Assembly: GCA_964519615.1 (NCBI GenBank)
Contig: CAZFIM010000002.1
Span: 1-64,000, forward strand
Reading direction: 5' to 3'
Length of the DNA: 64,000 bases
Origin: CAZFIM01 sp964519615
GTDB taxonomy: Bacteria > Chloroflexota > Dehalococcoidia > GIF9 > UBA5629
Shown one piece after another: positions 34,528 through 42,245 of this stretch (the first letter of the stretch is position 1; each line of letters starts with the position of its first letter). The notes beneath the pieces are model-generated. The model worked only from the letters and a program-made list of their open reading frames with translations, did not search any database and had not been told where the DNA came from. A program made the position numbers and the translations under genes.

Positions 34528-34547
34528 ATGTTAGCTATTACTAACAT
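34528..34547. promoter_or_regulatory. Palindromic operator before the DtxR-family gene
   Basis: ATGTTAG, six bases, CTAACAT (34528-34547): a perfect 7-bp inverted repeat 20 bases upstream of the start codon. The TTAG...CTAA arms resemble the half-sites of DtxR/IdeR-type operators, which fits autoregulation by the gene that follows. Confidence 0.68.
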
Positions 34548-34567
34548 ATTAGAGAGGATAGAGCATA

Positions 34568-35077
34568 ATGATCACCAGCATCGTATTTACGAACAAGCCT
34601 ACGCCCAGTCTTGAGGATTACCTTAAGACCATAGCTATCCTTAAGGAACAAGCCGGTAAGGTTACGGTTACGGCGTTGAGCGAATCGGTCGGCGTGAAGA
34701 AGCCGAGTGTTTCCTGGGCAATAGCACGGTTATCCGCCGCCGGATTGGTCCTGCATGAAAAATACCGTGATATTGAGCTTACTTCTGAAGGTGCACAGGT
34801 AGCTGCTGATATCTATAACCGCCATAAAGCGCTGCGCCGTTTTCTGGTTGATATTCTCAATGTCGATGCCAAGACGGCTGATATCGATGCCTGTCGAGTT
34901 GAGCATGTACTTAGCTTTTCCAGCTTTGTCAGGCTGGAAAAGCTTACGGATTATATATTGGGCTGCCCGAGGCATGATCATGTGTGGTCGAAAAGATTTA
35001 ATCACTATGTTGAACATGGTGAGAGGAATACAGGTCGATTAGCGGTGCCTCCCGGGGAAGATAAAGGAAAGCAATAA
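34568..35077 (+). CDS. DtxR/MntR-family metal-dependent repressor
   Basis: A 169-residue regulator with an N-terminal winged helix (about residues 10-75: SLEDYLKTIAILKEQAGKVT, KKPSVSWAIARLSAAGLVLHE) and the iron-dependent-repressor dimerisation and metal domain (HKALRRFLVDILNVD, DACRVEHVLS). His and Glu/Cys residues in the second part fit metal coordination. No SH3-like third domain is present, so it resembles MntR more than DtxR in length. A palindromic operator precedes it. It would sense Fe or Mn; possible targets include the adjacent FmdE operon. Confidence 0.87.
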   Translation: MITSIVFTNKPTPSLEDYLKTIAILKEQAGKVTVTALSESVGVKKPSVSWAIARLSAAGLVLHEKYRDIELTSEGAQVAADIYNRHKALRRFLVDILNVDAKTADIDACRVEHVLSFSSFVRLEKLTDYILGCPRHDHVWSKRFNHYVEHGERNTGRLAVPPGEDKGKQ

Positions 35078-35078
35078 A

Positions 35079-35135
35079 AAAACCGGCCGTAATAGTTAGT
35101 CTTATTTGACTTAATTATGCACGATATCCGGTTTT
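35079..35135 (+). terminator. Possible terminator or structured 3' region
   Basis: AAAACCGG (35079-35086) can pair with CCGGTTTT (35128-35135) across a 41-base loop that itself holds a short AGTC/GACT stem. It starts two bases after the DtxR-family gene. The long loop makes a simple terminator doubtful. Confidence 0.35.
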
Positions 35136-35258
35136 GTAATAAAGCAAAGCGATAGATGTGCATCTGCCGGGTTAAGCGGGCTAAATGCATATCTGACCAC
35201 AGTGATTATTACATGCTACAGCTAAAATAATGCCATATATATGCCTGAGGAGGTAAAA

Positions 35259-38200
35259 ATGTATGTCGCAGGAATAGATATAGGGTACTCTTCAACGAAA
35301 GTATCACTGATCAACAGAAGCGGTGAAATAGAGTGCAGCAGCTATAGTATGCATAGAGGGCAGATCAAGCCATCGATTAAAGAGGCACTCCGTGAGCTGC
35401 TTGCAAAGTACAGCCTGTCAGAAATTTCACTGGGTGCGGTTACCGGCAGCGGCAGCGATTTACTGGTAAAACCGGGTGCTGTGGAATCTGTAAATGAGGT
35501 GCAGTCACTGGTGGAAGGCGCAATGCAGGTAAATAATACGGCTCATTCCATTATTGAAATCGGCGGTCAGAGCGCAAAATACATTACCGGGTTTAGCAAG
35601 CAGGATAAGTCACACATAAAAATGTCCATGAACGCCAACTGCTCCGCTGGCACCGGATCGTTCCTGGAAGAGCAGATGTCCCGGTTGAATATGGAGATTG
35701 GAAATTACTCCACCTGTGCAAGCAAGGCCAAGTCAATACCCAGAATAGCCGGCCGGTGCAGTGTATTTGCGAAGACGGATATTATCCATCATCAGCAGGA
35801 AGGAACTCCGGTGGAGGATATTTTAATGGGCCTTGCTTATGCTCTGGTGAAAAGCTACAGAGGTTCGGTTATCAGAAAACTCTCAATGGTAAAACCAGTG
35901 CTGTTTATCGGCGGAGTAGCGCATAATGAGGCGATCGTTACTGCATTGAGGGATATACTTTGTCTGAATAATAAAGAGTTGATTATCCCGGAGTACTGCG
36001 GTAATGTTGCTTCCGTCGGGGCGGCAGTTATCGCTCTGCAAAACAATATCAGGATAGATATTCCCCTGTTGTTAGCCGGTCTGGACGAGGTATCGGAATT
36101 TCATGATGTTTCGCAGGATACAGGTGCGCTGCCTGCGCTGGCGGCTTTCGGTGATGGGGACAGCAGAAATAAGCATGTGTGTAAGGAAATAGTACCCGGG
36201 CAGCGTGGTCTGGCCTGCTATCTGGGGGTTGATGTCGGTTCCACCAGCACCAATCTGGTGCTGGCTGATGAGAAAGAAGAAATAGTCTCATATAAATATT
36301 TACGTACGCGGGGGAATCCTGCCCAAGCAGTTATAAACGGCTTAAAGGAACTGGAAGAAGAGCTTGATGATAAAGTTAATATACTCGCTGCAGGAGTAAC
36401 CGGATCGGGCCGTTACATGATTGGTGCGCTTATTGGTGCCGACAGCATAAAGGATGAGATTACTGCCCAGGCCAGGGCTGCCGTAGCTGTGGACAGCAGC
36501 ATAGATACGATATTCGAGATAGGCGGACAGGATTCTAAATTTATTAGTCTTGCCAGTGGCATCGTTACCGATTTCCAGATGAATAAGGTATGCGCAGCCG
36601 GGACCGGATCTTTTATAGAAGAGCAGTCCCACAAGTTTAATATACCCATAGATAATTTCGGCGAACTGGCGCTCAGCAGCAGTAATCCTATTAACCTGGG
36701 TGAAAGATGTACGGTTTTTATCGAGACCAGTATTGCTGCCAATCTTTCCTCCGGTGCGGAATTGAAAGATATCGCCTCCGGACTCTGCTATTCCGTTGCC
36801 AGGAATTATCTCAACAGGGTGGTCGGACAAAAAAAGATCGGCAATAAAATATCTTGTCAGGGAGGCATTGCCTACAATCAGGGTATAGTAAATGCCTTCA
36901 GGTCTCTTACCGGCAAGCCTGTTTCCGTTCTTCCTTTTTTCAGTGTCAGCGGGGCTTATGGTGCTGCCATTCTGGCTAAAGAAGAGATTGGTGACAAAAA
37001 TACGCTATTTAAAGGATTCCATATAGAAAGTCCTCAGAAACAAGTAGATAAACGATTGGAAAAACCAAAATCAGGTAATACTGCAAAATTTAATAAATCG
37101 ATTGAGGAACTGGTATTTGAGGGATATGATAGAGTAATCGATATCAGGAGAGCCACAGTGGGAATACCCCGTGCATTATTCGCTTACGGCATGTTTCCCA
37201 TGTTCAATACTTTTTTCAAAGAACTGGGCTTCAATGTCTTACTTTCAGATCCTACCAGTGAAGAGACCATCAGATTGGGGCAGGAATACTCACTCGATGA
37301 GACCTGCTACCCGGTCAAGCTGATCAACGGCCATGTTGCCGAGCTGGTGCAAAAAAAGGTGGACTATATTTTCTTTCCCGACCTTTATACGGTAGACCAC
37401 CCCGGTTCACATACCCGCCAGAACTATGGCTGTGTCTATATGCAACTTGCTTTTAAAATGATTAATCAGGCCATGGAGCTCAAGATAAAAGGTATAGAAT
37501 TACTGGCGCCGACCATTGCCTTCAATCTTGGCAAAGAGTTCATGCTAAAAAGTTTCCTGGACCTGGGGCGGCAGATGGGTAAAGACCCGCAATTGACAAC
37601 CCGGGCTCTACAAAAAAGCATGCAGGCTATTCTCGCTTTTGAAAACAGGATGGAGGAGAACGGGAAGATTGTGATGGCAAGTATCAAGCCTAGTGAAAAA
37701 GCGTTTGTTCTTATCTCGAAGATATACGGTATTGCCGATCCCGTATTGAATATGGGTATACCGGGCAGGCTGATGGATATGGGCTATAAGGTGTTATCAT
37801 TTTTTGATCTGCCCGAAGGTGATATATCGCAAGAGCACCCGAATATGTACTGGCCTTTTGGACAGCATATACTTGAGCCGGTCAAGCTCATCAAACAGCA
37901 CCCTGACCTGTATGCCATACTCCTTACTCATCACGGCTGCGGCCCGGACTCGGTAATGCTCCATTACTTCAAGGAACTTATGGGAGATAAACCCTATTTA
38001 AATATTGAGGTTGATGAACACTCTTCTGATGTCGGCGTCATTACAAGGATAGAGGCATTTGTTAATAGCTTGAGAAAGCTTCCGGCAAAGAAAGCCGGCG
38101 GTACAGAAATTTATGCCGGAAACAAGTGCAGCGAGAAGGTGCAAATTAGAAACAGGCTGGCAGGACTGAAAGATGGTGCGACATTGTATCTTCCACAAAT

Positions 38201-39254
38201 GTATCCCTATTCTCATATATTTGAAAAAATCCTCATTGGTAAAGGAATAAATGCCAGAGTACTTCCCCAAACCGATATTGTCTCTATAGATATCGGTAAG
38301 AAATATACGCTCACCAATGAATACTTATCCTTAACAGCACTCCTGGGTGATGCCCTGAAAGAACTTGGAAAAGCGGACAGGGATGAAGTAAGCACAGCTT
38401 TTCTTATACCGCAAACTGAGGGGGCTGAAGTATACGGGCAGTACAACCGGTTCCTGAGAGCGAAACTTGATGAAGCAGGGTACCGTGATACTGATATAAT
38501 TGCACCTTTTGTAGAGGATGCCGTCTATCAAAACGGTGAAGATTTGAGGTCTATTTATCTGGGTCTGCTGGCCGGTGATATTGTAAGGATTGCCCCGGCC
38601 GGGCATAGGGATGGCTGTTTAAAAAGAATAACAGAGTCGATCACAAGGAAACAATTCGAGATAGATACTCTGGTAGAAATGGCAAGGGAGTTGAAAACTG
38701 TAATTAAATCTGCCGGATGCGAGGGAAAGAGGATCTTTGCTATCGGAGAACCTTTCATTCTATTCAATGATTTCTTGAACGGCTTTATCCTGAAAGATAT
38801 CGAGGCAAATGGACACAGGGTGATATATTGCCCGTTCAGTGAATACATGTGGCTGATGTGGCAGGACTATGTGGAGCAGAATGGAAAAGATAAATCAACG
38901 GATCTGCGCCGAAGTCTGAATGAATTCGAAAGATATATAAGTGCGGTATCCGGCTGTTTCTCAGAAGAGACTCCCTTTGAGAAGGATCTTAAGGAATTTG
39001 CTGCTGCTGCGGATGACAAGATCAAATATTATGCCGGCTGGAGCGGCAGATACCGTGAGGCTAAATTACTCAGCGATTTGCCGAATATTCAAGGTTCTAT
39101 CACTGTAGCCTCTACGTATGAAAACACCGGAATAGCACTGGGAATATTGCATAGAGGTTTTGAGAATGGAATGCCGGTTCTCAATCTCACTTTCGATGGT
39201 AATAAAAATAGAAATGATCAGTCAAAAATCGAGGCCTTTATTCATTATCTATAG
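35259..39254 (+). CDS. Large CoA-enzyme activase: two BadF-type ATPase domains plus a DUF2229/HgdB-like region
   Basis: A 1331-residue protein of the 2-hydroxyacyl-CoA dehydratase / benzoyl-CoA reductase activator group. Two ASKHA-type ATPase domains lie at about residues 1-275 (GIDIGYSSTKVSL, cluster cysteine in NCSAGTGSFLEEQ) and 320-585 (GVDVGSTSTNLVLADE, CAAGTGSFIEEQ). Such activators form a homodimer bridged by one [4Fe-4S] cluster and use ATP to push an electron into a dehydratase. The remaining ~700 residues are a DUF2229/COG3580 and dehydratase-subunit-like region (PRALFAYGMFPMFNTFF, SHTRQNYGCVYMQ, LTHHGCGPDS). ATG 35259 follows GAGGAGG; an ATG at 35241 lies before that site. No partner dehydratase is encoded nearby, and its substrate is unknown. 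Confidence 0.9.
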   Translation: MYVAGIDIGYSSTKVSLINRSGEIECSSYSMHRGQIKPSIKEALRELLAKYSLSEISLGAVTGSGSDLLVKPGAVESVNEVQSLVEGAMQVNNTAHSIIEIGGQSAKYITGFSKQDKSHIKMSMNANCSAGTGSFLEEQMSRLNMEIGNYSTCASKAKSIPRIAGRCSVFAKTDIIHHQQEGTPVEDILMGLAYALVKSYRGSVIRKLSMVKPVLFIGGVAHNEAIVTALRDILCLNNKELIIPEYCGNVASVGAAVIALQNNIRIDIPLLLAGLDEVSEFHDVSQDTGALPALAAFGDGDSRNKHVCKEIVPGQRGLACYLGVDVGSTSTNLVLADEKEEIVSYKYLRTRGNPAQAVINGLKELEEELDDKVNILAAGVTGSGRYMIGALIGADSIKDEITAQARAAVAVDSSIDTIFEIGGQDSKFISLASGIVTDFQMNKVCAAGTGSFIEEQSHKFNIPIDNFGELALSSSNPINLGERCTVFIETSIAANLSSGAELKDIASGLCYSVARNYLNRVVGQKKIGNKISCQGGIAYNQGIVNAFRSLTGKPVSVLPFFSVSGAYGAAILAKEEIGDKNTLFKGFHIESPQKQVDKRLEKPKSGNTAKFNKSIEELVFEGYDRVIDIRRATVGIPRALFAYGMFPMFNTFFKELGFNVLLSDPTSEETIRLGQEYSLDETCYPVKLINGHVAELVQKKVDYIFFPDLYTVDHPGSHTRQNYGCVYMQLAFKMINQAMELKIKGIELLAPTIAFNLGKEFMLKSFLDLGRQMGKDPQLTTRALQKSMQAILAFENRMEENGKIVMASIKPSEKAFVLISKIYGIADPVLNMGIPGRLMDMGYKVLSFFDLPEGDISQEHPNMYWPFGQHILEPVKLIKQHPDLYAILLTHHGCGPDSVMLHYFKELMGDKPYLNIEVDEHSSDVGVITRIEAFVNSLRKLPAKKAGGTEIYAGNKCSEKVQIRNRLAGLKDGATLYLPQMYPYSHIFEKILIGKGINARVLPQTDIVSIDIGKKYTLTNEYLSLTALLGDALKELGKADRDEVSTAFLIPQTEGAEVYGQYNRFLRAKLDEAGYRDTDIIAPFVEDAVYQNGEDLRSIYLGLLAGDIVRIAPAGHRDGCLKRITESITRKQFEIDTLVEMARELKTVIKSAGCEGKRIFAIGEPFILFNDFLNGFILKDIEANGHRVIYCPFSEYMWLMWQDYVEQNGKDKSTDLRRSLNEFERYISAVSGCFSEETPFEKDLKEFAAAADDKIKYYAGWSGRYREAKLLSDLPNIQGSITVASTYENTGIALGILHRGFENGMPVLNLTFDGNKNRNDQSKIEAFIHYL

Positions 39255-39397
39255 ATCAGAAATGCAGGCTACATTTTTGTGATACTCCGCCCGCAAGCTG
39301 TATAATACGAAAACATACCCCGATACCTATCCTGTAACACAAGGTGGCAAAACCGCTCTTATGCGCGATGGGTACAGTTTATAAAGGAGGGCTTATA

Positions 39398-40189
39398 ATG
39401 TCAGACCGCGCTTCCGATAAAATAAGGGGGCTGCTGCTGCTGGTCGACCGCATGAATATGAAAGGCCTGCGGCACTGGGGCGGTGAGCTTATGAGGAGAA
39501 AAATACCCGCTGTTATATCGTTAAACCCGGCCACTCTGGAGAGCGATTGTGAGATGGTCAAGCAGCTTGCTGCTGACGGGTTTGAGATTGCCGGCGCCTA
39601 CAATGAAGGCCCTTTCTGGAATGAAAGCTACGAGTTTCAGCGTACGATAATATCCCGCACAATGGAGAAGATTTCTGCCTGCATCGGCAAGCCGGGCCGC
39701 GTCTTTCACGCCAAGTATTTCAGTTATAACGAGGACACGCTCAAGATAGCGGACGAGCTCGGCATCGGCTTCATCCTGGCGCGGGGGAGCGCTGGTGTGA
39801 GGGGGGTGGTGTATAAACCGCAGGAATACGGCTGCCGTATTATCTCGGTAAGCAATGTGCCTTCTAAAGGAAAGGGCACCGGCTCGCTGTGCGATGAATC
39901 GCTTCGCTGCAGGACTGAGCCCCCTGCTACGCTGCGGGAGCTGCTATTCAGTTTATCGGTGGACAGGATAGTGCTGGTGGCGCAAACACATGTCAGCGGT
40001 GTAAAGCTGCACTGGTGGAACGTGTACCGGGACTTTTTTGACGCGGACATCGTCTCCTGGCAGAGTCTGGACCAATTCTGCGCAAATCCGCAGGTGATGC
40101 CGAACTTGCAGATACCCTATAATACCGCAATGGACTATATGGAGCCCAAACCGCTGATACCTCTGGAGCAGGAGGAGGACCTGGTTTAG
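39398..40189 (+). CDS. Polysaccharide-deacetylase-fold-like protein
   Basis: A 263-residue protein. The start is set by AAAGGAGGG before ATG 39398. The architecture looks like a NodB-type beta/alpha barrel: an N-terminal strand with LLLLVDRMNMKG, AVISLNPATLES, a search-like helix FEIAGAYNEGPFWN, then TQTH-like residues near AQTHVSGVKLHWWN. The classical D-D...H-x3-H metal motif is not clear, so catalysis is uncertain. It lies 143 bases after the activase and is convergent with the histidine kinase gene. A non-enzymatic relative of the deacetylases is possible. Confidence 0.5.
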   Translation: MSDRASDKIRGLLLLVDRMNMKGLRHWGGELMRRKIPAVISLNPATLESDCEMVKQLAADGFEIAGAYNEGPFWNESYEFQRTIISRTMEKISACIGKPGRVFHAKYFSYNEDTLKIADELGIGFILARGSAGVRGVVYKPQEYGCRIISVSNVPSKGKGTGSLCDESLRCRTEPPATLRELLFSLSVDRIVLVAQTHVSGVKLHWWNVYRDFFDADIVSWQSLDQFCANPQVMPNLQIPYNTAMDYMEPKPLIPLEQEEDLV

Positions 40190-40199
40190 ACGTCCCGCT

Positions 40200-41282
40200 T
40201 TACGGCTTGCATTCTACACTGATGCGGGTACCCTGACCGGGGCCACTCTGGATATGTAGCGTGCCTATAGAGCCCGCTCTCTCTCTGATGCCTATGAGCC
40301 CCAGCTTGCTCTTGGATGCGAACACGTTTATCTTCTCCGGCACTTCAAATCCCACGCCGTTATCTGAAATCTCTAATTTAACATTCCCCGCATCGTGGAA
40401 TTCGAGGGTGACCAGCACTTCCGTGGCCTGGGAATGCAGCTTGATATTGTTCAAGGATTCTTCCACAATGCGTATGAGGGTGATATCCATTCCCTTAGGA
40501 ATCTGGACTTCCTGCCCTTTTATCACCATTTTGGCATTCATGTGAGTTTCATTCTTCAGCCTGTCTACCAGCCATCTTAAAGCAGCCACGAAACCAACAT
40601 CATCGAGCAGGCCGGGCCGTAGATCGATCGCCAGTTGCCTCAGCTTATTGGAAACCTGGATAACGCTGTCTTTTACGCCCATTGCCTCGTTCTGCAATTT
40701 GGCCTTGGTCAGGTTATTCTTGTTGACGGCGATATTCTGCACCTTGCTGGCTATCAGCAGGAGCGAATGAAGCGTATCGTCATGAATCTCCTGGGCAAGA
40801 CGTTTGCGCTCAACCTCCTGCGCCCGGAAAATTTGCGCAATATTGGCCTGCCGTTCATTCTCCCTGTCCATAAGCAGCCCGCGCTCTTTTTTGCGCCAGT
40901 TGAGCTCTATGGTGACGATGGCAATCAAAAGCAAAGGAATACTGAGATAAAACACGTTTTCCAGAACCATTATATTCAATGATCTGTAATAGAACGCCAT
41001 GGGCATGACCACAAGCAATGAAATAGCCCAGATAACCAGCGTACCGTACCACCATAAGAATACTGCGGATACAATGAGAGGAATGGTAAAGAGCATACCG
41101 TGAAAATGGCTGCGGAACTCCACTATTACCAGCCGTCTTATCCAATCAGGCAGGTCATGCACAAAGACGGTAGCACCGTAAAAGAGAGCCAACGCAATGA
41201 CAACGATCAGGATTGTTAAAAAGAGCGGGTTGGAGAAAAGTTTTCTTGTTTGTGCCGGAGATATGTTGCTTAATGTATGCAT
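40200..41282 (-). CDS. NarL-type sensor histidine kinase
   Basis: A 360-residue membrane kinase. Four to five hydrophobic segments fill residues about 18-125, followed by a coiled coil (ENERQANIAQIFRAQEVERK), then the HisKA_3 dimerisation domain with the phospho-accepting histidine in QEIHDDTLHSL, and the ATPase domain with NNIKLHSQA, DNGVGF and GLIGIRERA. No periplasmic sensor domain is visible, so the signal is probably sensed in or near the membrane. It follows the response-regulator gene by nine bases, giving a two-gene operon transcribed away from the glycyl-radical-type cluster. Confidence 0.92.
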   Translation of the reverse strand: MHTLSNISPAQTRKLFSNPLFLTILIVVIALALFYGATVFVHDLPDWIRRLVIVEFRSHFHGMLFTIPLIVSAVFLWWYGTLVIWAISLLVVMPMAFYYRSLNIMVLENVFYLSIPLLLIAIVTIELNWRKKERGLLMDRENERQANIAQIFRAQEVERKRLAQEIHDDTLHSLLLIASKVQNIAVNKNNLTKAKLQNEAMGVKDSVIQVSNKLRQLAIDLRPGLLDDVGFVAALRWLVDRLKNETHMNAKMVIKGQEVQIPKGMDITLIRIVEESLNNIKLHSQATEVLVTLEFHDAGNVKLEISDNGVGFEVPEKINVFASKSKLGLIGIRERAGSIGTLHIQSGPGQGTRISVECKP

Positions 41283-41291
41283 CTGTGCTGA

Positions 41292-42002
41292 TTACTCTAT
41301 ATCATCGGAGGTAATTAACCGTGCACGTAGCCCTGTAATGACCGCTTCAGTACGTGAACTGACATTCAATTTGGCAAATATTTCAACCATGTAACTTTTT
41401 ACCGTATGTAAACTCAGGTTCATTTCATGCGAGATATCCTTGTTGCTCAGGCCTCTTGCCGCAAGCCTGAGGATCTCGAGTTCTCTGGCAGTAAGCGTGT
41501 CCTTGGCATCCAGAACGAGCGGCTTTAACGGATACTGCAGGGCATGCTTGAGCACCTGTGTGAATATCTCTGTGACCATCACTATTTCGCCTTTGCTGAT
41601 GGCCCGTATCGCCGTAATTATTTCATCTTCATATGATACGCTTTTGGTAAGATATCCCGCCGCTCCCGCATCTAGTATGCTCAAGATGTGCTCGATATCG
41701 TCATAAATGGTCAGTACCAGTATAGCCATACCCGGGCACTTAGCTTTGATTTGTTGTGTAGCCTGCAGTCCGTTCAAGACGGGCATGCCGATATCCATTA
41801 TCACCATATCCGGCATCAATTCGCAGGCCAATTTCACCGCCTCTGCGCCGTTGCCTGCTTCTGCGATTACCGTAAAATCAGCCTGTTTTTCCAGTGTCTC
41901 CCGGACCGCTTTGCGAAACAGAGGATGATCATCGGCCAGCAAGATAGTTATCGCTTTATCGGCGGGACTGCGTGTAGATTTCTTACTCTTCCAACCCATC
42001 AT
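41292..42002 (-). CDS. NarL/FixJ-family response regulator
   Basis: A 236-residue response regulator with an N-terminal receiver (phospho-acceptor Asp in DMVIMDIGMPVLNG; acidic pair LLADDHPL; lysine in YLTKSVSYE) and a C-terminal LuxR-type helix-turn-helix (TARELEILRLAARGLSNKDI, SLHTVKSYMVEIFAKLNV). It is the cognate partner of the kinase that follows. It starts 243 bases from the divergent glycyl-radical-type gene and is the obvious candidate to regulate it, although no binding site has been identified. Confidence 0.93.
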   Translation of the reverse strand: MMGWKSKKSTRSPADKAITILLADDHPLFRKAVRETLEKQADFTVIAEAGNGAEAVKLACELMPDMVIMDIGMPVLNGLQATQQIKAKCPGMAILVLTIYDDIEHILSILDAGAAGYLTKSVSYEDEIITAIRAISKGEIVMVTEIFTQVLKHALQYPLKPLVLDAKDTLTARELEILRLAARGLSNKDISHEMNLSLHTVKSYMVEIFAKLNVSSRTEAVITGLRARLITSDDIE

Positions 42003-42245
42003 GATAAATCATTGTAGCACAGACGAATTTTACACATAAAAGATACGAAAGTATACATTATATCCAACTTTTTATCGTTTACAGAGAGCGGTAAATGCAT
42101 GTTAAATACTACTGCAGCCAGATATTTAAGGCCAGGCAGGGCGGCGCATGTGTATGGGTATTGCAGGAACCCACTCTGTGATTTTTATTGTTTTTGTATT
42201 GTGAGAAGGTCCTGCATTGCCGATAACGATCCCGGAGGAATTGCG
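42003..42245. promoter_or_regulatory. Divergent leader region between the response regulator and the glycyl-radical-type gene
   Basis: About 240 bases. Upstream of the plus-strand gene, TGCAGG-A-ACC (42162-42171) can pair with GGTCCTGCA (42208-42216) across a ~36-base loop, a leader stem ending 30 bases before the ATG. The ribosome site CGGAGGAA lies just before 42246. Binding sites for the response regulator would be expected here. Confidence 0.4.

Noticed and set aside
42099..42245. N-terminal extension of the glycyl-radical-type gene
   Set aside because: GGAGGAA precedes ATG 42246 and family similarity starts there; the extra residues are Cys- and Arg-rich and unlike the family.
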